Source: Candidatus Peregrinibacteria bacterium CG_4_10_14_0_2_um_filter_43_11
Lineage (GTDB): Bacteria > Patescibacteriota > Gracilibacteria > UM-FILTER-43-11
NCBI GenBank assembly: GCA_002792495.1
Contig: PFOK01000114.1
Span: 1-8,485, forward strand
Direction: 5' to 3'
Length of the DNA stretch: 8,485 nucleotides
Part shown: positions 1 through 6,818 of the stretch, piece after piece
How positions within the stretch are numbered: position 1 is the first letter of the stretch
Layout: each line of letters starts with the position of its first letter
Made by a program: the position numbers and the translations under genes
Notes under the pieces: generated by a model
Database searches by the model: none
The model's input: only the letters and a program-made list of their open reading frames with translations
Told to the model about the DNA's origin: nothing

Positions 1-3000
1 AACCCTTCTCTTGATGCCGGTCAAGATGGAGTCATTGACTGGAGTATTGACGGCGATATGACACAGGATTCCGTGACCGGTAATTTTGCCGCCGCCATCA
101 ACACTTATCTTCAAAATCATTCCGCGGAAACAGATGGGAAGGTAAAAGTTCCTCTTTATTTTCATGTGGATGAAGGCAATGTGTTACGAGTGAATAATCT
201 GAATATCGCTTACCGGATTGTCGATACTGTGCCCCCTGCTCTCTCCAATGTCATCATCAATCCGGAAGTTCCCGAAGCCGGAAAACCGGTTACCGTCACC
301 GTTACTGCTATCGACAATACCGCTGTTACAGAAGTGAAAGCGACTTTGGCGGATCACTCGGTCGTTTTGGTTCGTGGTGATGACAATGTGTTTAGCGGAA
401 TGCTGACTGCGCCCGAGTCCGGGATGTTTGATTTAACCATCACTGCGACGGATGAAAGTGGTCTTATCACTACCAGTATTACTCCTGTTACCATTGTTTC
501 ATTTATCCCCGAATTAACTGTCGAAAGTGTTACCTTTACTCCGGAATCTCCTCTTTTGACCGGCCAAACCGTTCAGGCCGATGTTCTTTTGCGCAATACG
601 GGGAACCAAACCGTTAACACAGAAGTGAGCCTCACACATGTAATACCGGAAATAAAAACAATCTCCATTCCGGCTACCGGTACTGCCTTGCTCCAAACTT
701 CTTTTACCCTCCCTGATCCCGGTCAACACACTTTGGATATTCATGTGGATTCCAATAATCAGTGGGCGGAAGAAGATGAAACCAATAATGCTTTCAGTCA
801 TTCCTATCAAACCGTCGATGGAACACCTCCCGGTTTCGAACAAATCACCATTCCTCAGCAAATCGGCAGTGGTCAAAACTTCGATGTCATCACAACGGTG
901 ATGGATAACGTGGGGTTGCAAAACGTTCGCGCCCAGTGGTTAGGACAATCTTATGGTTTTACGAATGAGGATAGCACTTATACCGCTCATTTAACCGCCC
1001 CCGATTCACTCGGTGAATCCGTTATTACACTCATTGCCGAGGATCAATCCGGTTTAACCACGACCGTTCAAAAAACAGTCAATGTCATCGATATCACTCC
1101 CAACCCTTCAGTGCAATCGCCCCATATCATCAGTATACCCGACAGCATTCTCCCCCTTGAAACGCCTGTTTTTCAGATCACACTGAAAAACGATGGAGGA
1201 AGTGCCGTGGACACCCCCGTTCAGATCACATTGGATGGGCAAATCGTTCATACCCAAAGCATGATGTTGCCCGCCGGCCAACCCACGGCTCTTACGTGGA
1301 GCGAGTGGCAGGCAACCTCCGGTTCTCATCAGCTCATCGTCACCTTAGATCCGGGTCAAATCATCACGGAAAAAAATGAGGGGGATAACAGTGGCACTTT
1401 TGATTTCATCGTTCCTTATACCCTGCCTCCCACTCTTAAAAATCTTGTTCTTCCTACAAATGTTTTAAGTGGTGAATCCTTCACTATCGCGGCCGATGTG
1501 ACTGGAGATCAGGAGCTAAAAGAAGTGATCATTTCTATCAATGGCGAAAATCATTTCATGACTTCCGTTGATAATATCACTTATTCATTTGCAGGTGCTT
1601 TGCCTGTGGGTGACTATCCGCTTGCCATTACGGCCACCAACCTTGGTGATTTGACGGGTCAATTGTCCGGGAAGTTAATCATTCATCCGGCCTTGCCCGA
1701 TCTTTCTATTCCTTCTTTTCAGGCTTCTTTGGCAGCGCCAACCAACCTGGAAACCACTCAGTTCACCGTTACTCTTCGTAACAATGGCTATGTTGACGCG
1801 ACCACGATCCCCGTTTTACTTCAATTGGATGGCGCATTATTCGCGGAAAAAACAGTGGATCTTGCCACTCAGTCTAGCGAAGTATGGATTGTCGATTGGC
1901 CTGCGAAGTCCGGTGAACATCTTTTTGAGGTCACGATGGATCCCGGTAACACCATCTCTGAAATTGATGAAACCGATAATACAGTCTCCTTCCCTGTTTC
2001 TGTGACCAATGTCGTTCCTCCTGTTATCACCGGTGTTACCGCACCGGATATTGTGTTTTCCAACGAAATCATATCCATAAAAGCGGTTGTTCAGGATTCG
2101 GTACCCGTTAACATTACCGCAACGATTGGTGAGAGTGTCGCGACTTTGGTTTTTGAGGACGATTTACAGCTTTATATCGGCGGTCTTTCGGTCCCCCATT
2201 CCATTGGAGAATCCGTACTGACGGTAGAGGCGCAAAATGAAGATGGCCTCACAAACGTCTGGCAAAAAACCATCACTATCCTCGATTCCAATCCCGACCT
2301 CAGTATTGCTGGCGCGGACGTTCTTTTTAATCCTTCTTCTTTAGTGGCTGAAGAATCCGCCTCCATCACAACTGTCATTCACAATCATGGCGGTACCGAT
2401 GTTAAAAATGCCGATGTTCAACTCAAAATAAACGATCAGGCTGTATCCACACAAACCGTTTCTATTGCTAAGAGCAATCAGGAAACACTCACTTGGGAAT
2501 GGATTCCATCGTTTGGAATGGCCGATATCGCCATTGTGCTTGATCCTAATAATGGTATTGCCGAATCCGATGAATTGAACAATCAATACGCCACTTCTCT
2601 GTACGCCAAAGATATCATCGCTCCCTCCTCTCCTCAATTGCAGGTGACTGATGGTGCGGCATGGAGCTCCAAGAAAGATTGGCATATCGCCTGGCCGGAA
2701 GTCGAGGAAAGTCATTTGGCAGGTTATGCCTATCAGTTGGATGGAGGATTATGGAAAGATATTGGCTTAACCACTTATATTGATATCCACTTTGATCAGG
2801 CAGGCAAGCATGCCGTTTGTGTGCGTGCCGAAGACTTGTCCGGAAACCAAAATCCATCCTGCACTTCCATTAATCTGGATTTTTTAGGTCCGTTGGCCCC
2901 TGTTTTAAAAGGAGGTACTTCTCAATGGTCCGCTGATTCTCATCACAAAATCACATGGAACGCCCCCTTTGATGATGGCAGTGGTGTTGTCTCCTACCTA

Positions 3001-4959
3001 CTGCGTATCAACGGAACAATTACCGAGCTCGGTTTGGTAAATGCTTATGAAGAAAATTTGGATGACGGAGAATATCTCATGCAAATTGCCGCGCTTGATT
3101 CCCTTGATCATCAAAGCATGTGGAGCAACCTCATTACATTGCGTGTGGATGCCACTTCTCCGGGAACCGTTCAGAATTTCCGGTCTGCCACACACCCAAG
3201 CGGTGTCTTGTGGTTTGCCAATGGTACGCCGGAATTCACATGGGATCCTCCTGCGGATACTTCCGGGATAGAAGGTTATTATCATTACATCGATCATAAT
3301 CAAAGTACCATCCCTAACAGCCAATATTGGTTTACCGATAAAAACAAGGTTACTGTACCTGTTGATCAGGCACTTGGCAGTGGAGAATGGTTTTTCCATA
3401 TTATTCCTGTCGATAACGTGGGAAACCCCGGAATCACAACACATGCTCCATTCAATATTGATCTTGCCCCTCCTTTTACCGCTATTAGCCTTTCGCCCAA
3501 TAGTAATAAAATTGTTTTATCCGCGACAGATGAGTTTACTTCGGTAGCGTCCACTCATTATCGTTTGGATGGTGGCAATTGGATTAGTGGTGATTTCTTT
3601 TTTCTTCCAAAGTCCGGCGATCATCAAATCGAATATTATTCCATTGATCAGCTTGAAAATACCGAAGGGGTTAAGCAGGTTTCGATTGATCTTGAAAAAC
3701 CTTCTTCCCCTTTGATTGGACCTCATTCCGCCAATTGGACCAATGCCCCTTTGCAAACCGTTTCCTGGCAGGAACCTCTTACCTTTGGCGCGGGGCTCAA
3801 AGAATATTTGGTTCGTATCGATGGAGTGGAAATTATCAGTGCCGGCACAGCGACTTCTTTGGCTCATACTTTCACCGATGGTACACATCTGATCGATGTC
3901 GCGGCAGTGGATATTTTAGGGGAGCAAAGTGATTGGTCCGGTTCCATGCTCATTAATGTCGATGTCACATCGCCTCCTTCTGTTTCTTCTATCAGTTCCG
4001 CTTCACATCCGGATTCCATAATGTGGTATACCGACCCGACTCCCGAGTTTTCCTGGAATTCTGTTTACGATACGCTTTCGGGTACTTTTGGATACCGTTA
4101 TACGATTGATCATGACTCCAAAACACTTTTAACTTCTTCAGATCCTTTTACCGAAGCAACCACTTTTTCTCAGAGCACGCCTCTTTCAGGCGGCACTTGG
4201 TATTTTCATGTGGCTGCGGTAGATAACGCACATAACATTGGCAATGTCTCCTTCGATTTTCAGATCAATATTGATACTACTCCACCGGAGGTGGATATCG
4301 ACGTCAACTCATATCCTCTTCGGATCGGCGCGACCGATGAACATTCGGGGGTTCAAACCGTTTTCTTTCGTGTTGATGATAAAGACTGGCAGATAGGAAC
4401 AGAAGTTCGGTTTAGCATATCCGGTTCACATATTGTGGAATTTTACGCGACCGATCAGCTCAACAACACTTCCGCGGTGGAATCTGTTAAGTTCACTTAT
4501 TCTCCGGGGTCTAAATGGTCATGGAATCGCATAAAACAACAGCAGGAGGAACAGGAAGCTCTGGCGACGGAACAGGAAGCGATCAAAAAATCCAAGGAAG
4601 AATATGAAAAACAGGAGCTTGAGCGTCCTTATTCCTTTGAGAATCTGAAGGTTTTTTATGCTTTTGATAAGGCTTTGATCAGTTGGAATAACGTGAATAC
4701 GTCCATCGATTATTTTGTCGTTTACCGTTGCGCTTTAACGGATCCGGATTGCCAAAAACCTACTGTGGTCGCGCAAATACAATCGAATTCCGAAAAGCGC
4801 ATGCGTGTTATCGATCGTATAGGCGGTCAACATTATTACCGTGTTTTCGGTTATTTCGCGGATGATCAGATATTGGAAAAAAGTGAAGTTGTTTTTTATA
4901 AGCAATCCTTCGAAAGAAAAACACTTTTGAAAAATAAGAAAGAGGTGGGAAAGTTATAA
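1..4959 (+). CDS. Giant extracellular CARDB/Ig/FN3-like repeat protein, 5'-partial
   Basis: The frame is open from base 1, so the ATG at 58 is internal; 1652 residues are visible (numbered from base 1). Residues 1-20 carry the pattern NPSLDAGQDGVIDW, seen before beta-sandwich modules in secreted proteins. Ig-like domains lie near residues 76-167, 274-366, 474-563 and 670-761. They alternate with four CARDB domains near 170-271, 368-471, 564-668 and 763-870, each ending in the CARDB hallmark (DPGNTISEIDETDN and variants). FN3/Ig-like and OmpL47-like modules follow (about 873-1500, including a duplicated supermodule), then a charged coiled coil (1512-1541), a terminal FN3-like domain and a Lys-rich tail ending in TAA. 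No LPXTG motif, terminal membrane helix or enzyme domain is visible. The family suggests an exported adhesin or surface-scaffold role; this is inferred, since the signal peptide lies outside the window. The gene converges on the Fic gene, 23 bp away, with no obvious terminator between them. Confidence 0.9.
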   Translation, partial: NPSLDAGQDGVIDWSIDGDMTQDSVTGNFAAAINTYLQNHSAETDGKVKVPLYFHVDEGNVLRVNNLNIAYRIVDTVPPALSNVIINPEVPEAGKPVTVTVTAIDNTAVTEVKATLADHSVVLVRGDDNVFSGMLTAPESGMFDLTITATDESGLITTSITPVTIVSFIPELTVESVTFTPESPLLTGQTVQADVLLRNTGNQTVNTEVSLTHVIPEIKTISIPATGTALLQTSFTLPDPGQHTLDIHVDSNNQWAEEDETNNAFSHSYQTVDGTPPGFEQITIPQQIGSGQNFDVITTVMDNVGLQNVRAQWLGQSYGFTNEDSTYTAHLTAPDSLGESVITLIAEDQSGLTTTVQKTVNVIDITPNPSVQSPHIISIPDSILPLETPVFQITLKNDGGSAVDTPVQITLDGQIVHTQSMMLPAGQPTALTWSEWQATSGSHQLIVTLDPGQIITEKNEGDNSGTFDFIVPYTLPPTLKNLVLPTNVLSGESFTIAADVTGDQELKEVIISINGENHFMTSVDNITYSFAGALPVGDYPLAITATNLGDLTGQLSGKLIIHPALPDLSIPSFQASLAAPTNLETTQFTVTLRNNGYVDATTIPVLLQLDGALFAEKTVDLATQSSEVWIVDWPAKSGEHLFEVTMDPGNTISEIDETDNTVSFPVSVTNVVPPVITGVTAPDIVFSNEIISIKAVVQDSVPVNITATIGESVATLVFEDDLQLYIGGLSVPHSIGESVLTVEAQNEDGLTNVWQKTITILDSNPDLSIAGADVLFNPSSLVAEESASITTVIHNHGGTDVKNADVQLKINDQAVSTQTVSIAKSNQETLTWEWIPSFGMADIAIVLDPNNGIAESDELNNQYATSLYAKDIIAPSSPQLQVTDGAAWSSKKDWHIAWPEVEESHLAGYAYQLDGGLWKDIGLTTYIDIHFDQAGKHAVCVRAEDLSGNQNPSCTSINLDFLGPLAPVLKGGTSQWSADSHHKITWNAPFDDGSGVVSYLLRINGTITELGLVNAYEENLDDGEYLMQIAALDSLDHQSMWSNLITLRVDATSPGTVQNFRSATHPSGVLWFANGTPEFTWDPPADTSGIEGYYHYIDHNQSTIPNSQYWFTDKNKVTVPVDQALGSGEWFFHIIPVDNVGNPGITTHAPFNIDLAPPFTAISLSPNSNKIVLSATDEFTSVASTHYRLDGGNWISGDFFFLPKSGDHQIEYYSIDQLENTEGVKQVSIDLEKPSSPLIGPHSANWTNAPLQTVSWQEPLTFGAGLKEYLVRIDGVEIISAGTATSLAHTFTDGTHLIDVAAVDILGEQSDWSGSMLINVDVTSPPSVSSISSASHPDSIMWYTDPTPEFSWNSVYDTLSGTFGYRYTIDHDSKTLLTSSDPFTEATTFSQSTPLSGGTWYFHVAAVDNAHNIGNVSFDFQINIDTTPPEVDIDVNSYPLRIGATDEHSGVQTVFFRVDDKDWQIGTEVRFSISGSHIVEFYATDQLNNTSAVESVKFTYSPGSKWSWNRIKQQQEEQEALATEQEAIKKSKEEYEKQELERPYSFENLKVFYAFDKALISWNNVNTSIDYFVVYRCALTDPDCQKPTVVAQIQSNSEKRMRVIDRIGGQHYYRVFGYFADDQILEKSEVVFYKQSFERKTLLKNKKEVGKL
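508..2610 (+). repeat. Four alternating CARDB + Ig-like domain pairs (protein-level repeat)
   Basis: Within the giant surface protein, a unit of about 200 residues occurs four times, the last time as a CARDB half only. Each CARDB half starts with a Pro-Asp/Glu-Leu-type strand (PELTVES, NPSVQSP, LPDLSIP, NPDLSIA), has a central Asn-x-Gly turn (RNTGN, KNDGG, RNNGY, HNHGG) and ends in an acidic DxNN or DETDN motif. The Ig-like half starts after a Pro-Pro (GTPPG, TLPPT, VVPPV) and ends in a DxSGL/EDGL-like turn. The copies are clearly diverged at nucleotide level, so this is an old domain amplification. CARDB domains are associated with cell adhesion and surface proteins. Confidence 0.8.
2890..4500 (+). 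repeat. Tandem duplication of a ~270-residue three-domain supermodule
   Basis: Copy 1 (about 2890-3702) and copy 2 (about 3703-4500) hold the same three modules in the same order. Module B has a xxxW...ITW/VSW start, YLLRINGT/YLVRIDGV and DGEYLMQIAALD/DGTHLIDVAAVD. Module C has SATHPSGVLWF/SASHPDSIMWY, then TPEFTW/TPEFSW, GYYHYIDH/GYRYTIDH and GEWFFHIIPVDN/GTWYFHVAAVDN. Module D has YRLDGGNWISG/FRVDDKDWQIG and GDHQIEYYSIDQLENT/GSHIVEFYATDQLNNT, resembling OmpL47-type repeats. The protein-level match is strong while the DNA has diverged, so the duplication is not recent. A single related unit (about 2620-2890) precedes copy 1. Confidence 0.8.
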
Positions 4960-4982
4960 TCATTCATTCCCTATCTTTCTGT

Positions 4983-6041
4983 TTACGAGAAATAATTGTT
5001 CACAGCGAATTCGAATTGTTCCAGGAATAATTTTTTGAATAAACTGATGTTATTTTGTTCGTAAAAAAGAATCATGGCTTTTTTGTATTCCACTTCATTC
5101 ACACTACGATAGGAAAGGGGGCAGCTCTTATTGGCAAGCAACACGGCATTTCCTATCATTCGACTGGTACGCTTATTTCCGTCCCCAAACGGTTGTATGT
5201 ACGCGATGAGCGCAATGATTAAAAATGCCTGTGTAAAAAAATCATTTTCCCGATTCACCCATTCACACGCTTTTCCCAGCGCTTCTCTAATCTGAAACTC
5301 ATTATCCAACGGTTTGTAACGTGTTCCCACAATTCGAACGGGGTGCTTTCGTAAGCCTTTTTGGATTTTCAGCTCCTCCGTCAGCAATCGGTGGATGTCG
5401 ATAATTTTTGAAACGGATAATTTTTGAAAGTCACCCGTATTATTTCGTATATATTCCAGGACATTTTTATGTCCAAAAATCATCCGCGCCTCTTCCTTGC
5501 TATGCCCCTTTGCCTCCTCTCTTGTGACAATCAAATGTTCTGTCTCTAGCAGGGAATATGTATTTCCTTCAATTTTGGATGACTTCCAGCTGAACTCAAT
5601 GACCAACCGTTCGAATTCTTTTTTTAAGCCGGCGGGAGAAAATGTTTTTAAATTATTTTGATGTATTTCGTGCCATTTTTTTAGTATCTCCCTCTCTTTT
5701 TTGGTAAAGGGATTTTGCAGAATTTCAAAGATACTGAAATTGAATCGATCGTTAATTGTCCTTTCGTCCTCTTCCTGTTCAAAATAAATTCGAGAATCGA
5801 TTGGTCTTAAAAAATGATAATAGGCAGAGAGTTGATAGGCCGTCGTCCGCCCGCCTCCTCTTTTTTCCAAAAATCCCTTTTTAACGAGTTCTTTTATGTC
5901 CCGATTCACCGTAATTTGAGCGACACTTTTCGTAAAATCTTTTTTGATGGTCTGAAAAATCTGAGAAATGGCTAAAACTTCTCCATTCTCCAGGATTTGC
6001 AAAATAAATTGTTGCCGCTCATTGAATGAATCATTTATCAT
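4983..6041 (-). CDS. HTH-Fic domain protein with Gln in place of the catalytic His
   Basis: 352 residues. Residues 5-70 form a DeoR-like winged helix ending in a basic Gly-rich wing (KRGGGRTTAY). Residues 150-160 (FSWKSSKIEGN) contain the inhibitory (S/T)xxxE(G/N) motif with Ser154, Glu158 and Gly159, placing it with Fic proteins that carry the autoinhibitory helix N-terminal to the core. The Fic core follows, with YIQPFGDGNKRTSR at 281-294. The canonical motif is HxFx(D/E)GNxRxxR; here position 283 is Gln (codon CAA), while Phe285, Asp287, Asn289, Arg291 and Arg294 are kept. Active Fic proteins usually transfer AMP to a target hydroxyl using that His, so this enzyme may be inactive, altered, or mainly a regulator. 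I recall Gln variants among HTH-Fic proteins but could not check. The ATG at 6041 gives a full HTH and has no clear Shine-Dalgarno. A promoter and likely self-operator lie directly upstream. It ends in TAA, 23 bp from the converging surface gene. Confidence 0.9.
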   Translation of the reverse strand: MINDSFNERQQFILQILENGEVLAISQIFQTIKKDFTKSVAQITVNRDIKELVKKGFLEKRGGGRTTAYQLSAYYHFLRPIDSRIYFEQEEDERTINDRFNFSIFEILQNPFTKKEREILKKWHEIHQNNLKTFSPAGLKKEFERLVIEFSWKSSKIEGNTYSLLETEHLIVTREEAKGHSKEEARMIFGHKNVLEYIRNNTGDFQKLSVSKIIDIHRLLTEELKIQKGLRKHPVRIVGTRYKPLDNEFQIREALGKACEWVNRENDFFTQAFLIIALIAYIQPFGDGNKRTSRMIGNAVLLANKSCPLSYRSVNEVEYKKAMILFYEQNNISLFKKLFLEQFEFAVNNYFS

Positions 6042-6078
6042 ATCATTTTTATGCTTTAATCATATCATTTTTGATATG
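6037..6078. promoter_or_regulatory. Putative Fic-HTH operator: direct repeat plus inverted repeat
   Basis: The 14-mer atcatatcattttt occurs exactly at 6037-6050 and again at 6059-6072, a 22-bp phase (about two helical turns). The second copy also begins a perfect inverted repeat, catatca (6061-6067), tttt, tgatatg (6072-6078). One half-site thus covers the Fic start codon, and the palindrome covers the -10 box. The placement fits repression by the protein's own winged helix, as in toxin-antitoxin-like and DeoR-type autoregulation. The binding protein is inferred; the repeats are seen directly. Confidence 0.55.
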
Positions 6079-6087
6079 AAAAAGCAA
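6052..6087 (-). promoter_or_regulatory. Candidate sigma70-type promoter of the Fic gene
   Basis: Read on the minus strand: TTGCTT (6082-6087), a 17-bp spacer, then TATGAT (6059-6064), one mismatch from TATAAT. The expected start of transcription is near 6052, giving a leader of only about 11 nt before the ATG at 6041. The -35 box is weak (three of six positions match). The inverted repeat described separately fills the end of the spacer and overlaps the -10 box. Confidence 0.5.
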
Positions 6088-6119
6088 GGTTAATGATAGG
6101 ATTATTTCATGTATATTCC

Positions 6120-6306
6120 CGTCATTCCGTGGCCAAATGGATTTCTCCGCCCGATTTTATCGGTCCTCGAAATGACGATTGGTTGTGTGTCATTTCGACC
6201 TCGATCCGCCTAAGGCGGACGGGGAGAAATCCCTTTGGCCGTCATATTTTGTGACTCAGCGAGTGGCTTATTGTGTTTCGGTTCGGATTTGAGGTACGGA
6301 ATGACG
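6120..6306. mobile_element. 187-bp nested-palindrome element with 11-bp terminal inverted repeats (MITE/REP-like)
   Basis: The ends are perfect 11-bp inverted repeats: cgtcattccgt (6120-6130) and acggaatgacg (6296-6306). Directly inside, ggccaaatggatttctcc (6131-6148) pairs with 6223-6240 at 17 of 18 positions. Further in, cgaaatgac (6168-6176) pairs perfectly with gtcatttcg (6189-6197), and tccgcc-taa-ggcgga (6205-6219) makes a short hairpin. It holds no credible gene, so it is non-autonomous or structural. It sits between the small minus-strand ORF and the Fic promoter, filling most of that 347-bp gap. The remainder of the gap, 6307-6387, shows nothing I can name. Target-site duplications are not obvious, so movement is inferred from structure only. 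It could also be a large bidirectional terminator-like or regulatory structure. Confidence 0.6.
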
Positions 6307-6387
6307 AAGTATCCTGCTCATCCTCTACCTCATAATAAAAAACGTTCAGCAAAAAAACTCCACCTCTTTGTAGTCTTCTGTTCCCAT

Positions 6388-6660
6388 TTAATTCCTTCGG
6401 TTCGGGTCCCATTCACCCAAAAGCGCTTCCCGCGAGCGTTCGGTAGGGTAAGTGGTCACTTCCAATCCTTCGTTCGTTCGTGTTAACGCCAATCTCAACG
6501 CGCCTCGCGTATCAACAATTTTTCCGGGTAGTTTATTACCCATGATGAGCCGCATGACCGCTTCTCCATCCACAATTCCTAGTTCTGTTTCTAGCGCTAA
6601 TTTATCCGCAAAACCTTCTAGTGTTAGCCTCTCTGTTTGGGGTGCTGTTTGGGGTTGCAT
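6388..6660 (-). CDS. Small hypothetical protein (90 aa)
   Basis: I do not recognise this protein. From the ATG at 6660 it is 90 residues, starting MQPQTAPQTERLTLEGF and ending EWDPNRRN-TAA. It is soluble and mixed-charge, with no membrane segment, signal peptide or Cys. A Pro/Gln-rich start, partly coded by a 12-bp tandem repeat, leads into helical-looking sequence (LTLEGFADKLALETELG, EAVMRLIM) and then a basic stretch. In-frame ATGs at 6693 and 6720 are alternatives; I prefer 6660 because a good promoter (-10 at 6692-6697) would put the RNA start near 6685. No start has a convincing Shine-Dalgarno. The frame being open over 330 bp, a plausible amino-acid composition and its own promoter support a real gene. 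It is divergent from the lytic transglycosylase gene and upstream of Fic on the same strand, separated by the palindromic element. Confidence 0.55.
   Translation of the reverse strand: MQPQTAPQTERLTLEGFADKLALETELGIVDGEAVMRLIMGNKLPGKIVDTRGALRLALTRTNEGLEVTTYPTERSREALLGEWDPNRRN
6633..6656 (-). repeat. 12-bp tandem repeat in the N-terminal coding region of the small ORF
   Basis: ctgtttgggg occurs at 6633-6642 and 6645-6654, two 12-bp units with a one-base difference at the end of the unit. On the minus strand they encode the repeated Pro-Gln-Thr in QPQTAPQTE. The unit length is a multiple of three, so a gain or loss would keep the frame. Confidence 0.7.
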
Positions 6661-6691
6661 AATGTTGAAGGGTGAATTTTTGTATCCTTCC

Positions 6692-6720
6692 ATTATAATC
6701 TTTTTTTGACGAAAAATCAA
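6692..6720 (-). promoter_or_regulatory. Candidate promoter of the small minus-strand ORF
   Basis: On the minus strand, TTGATT (6715-6720), a 17-bp spacer and TATAAT (6692-6697). Hexamers and spacing are the same as for the divergent promoter of the lytic transglycosylase gene. If used, transcription starts near 6685 and the ATG at 6660 is the first in-frame start in the message. Confidence 0.45.
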
Positions 6721-6764
6721 TCCTTTATTTTGTGATTAGTTTATCCTTTTACCCTCCTTTTTTG

Positions 6765-6793
6765 TTGATTTTTGAGCTATTTTTTGCTATAAT
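6765..6793 (+). promoter_or_regulatory. Promoter of the lytic transglycosylase-like gene (extended -10)
   Basis: TTGATT (6765-6770), a 17-bp spacer and a perfect TATAAT (6788-6793), preceded by TG one base upstream (6785-6786), which makes an extended -10. The start of transcription should fall near 6800, leaving a leader of about 19 nt before the ATG at 6819. That leader is A/T-rich (ctaaaaaaatg) and has no Shine-Dalgarno. Confidence 0.65.
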
Positions 6794-6818
6794 AACAATA
6801 TAAATTAATCCTAAAAAA

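Noticed and set aside
58..60. ATG at 58 as the true start of the giant surface protein
   Set aside because: The frame is open upstream to base 1 and the residues before it (NPSLDAGQDGVIDW) form a recognisable part of the protein.
4960..4982. Shared terminator between the convergent surface and Fic genes
   Set aside because: The 23-bp gap holds no GC-rich stem with a T-run on either strand.
6275..6300. tRNA T-arm-like ggttcggattt
   Set aside because: No acceptor stem, anticodon arm or D-arm can be paired around it.
6235..6486. Plus-strand ORF of 83 codons
   Set aside because: It starts within the nested-palindrome element, overlaps the small minus-strand gene, and its composition does not look like a protein.
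6452..6709. Plus-strand ORF of 85 codons
   Set aside because: Ser/Pro/Val-rich antisense shadow of the small minus-strand ORF, with no promoter or ribosome site of its own.
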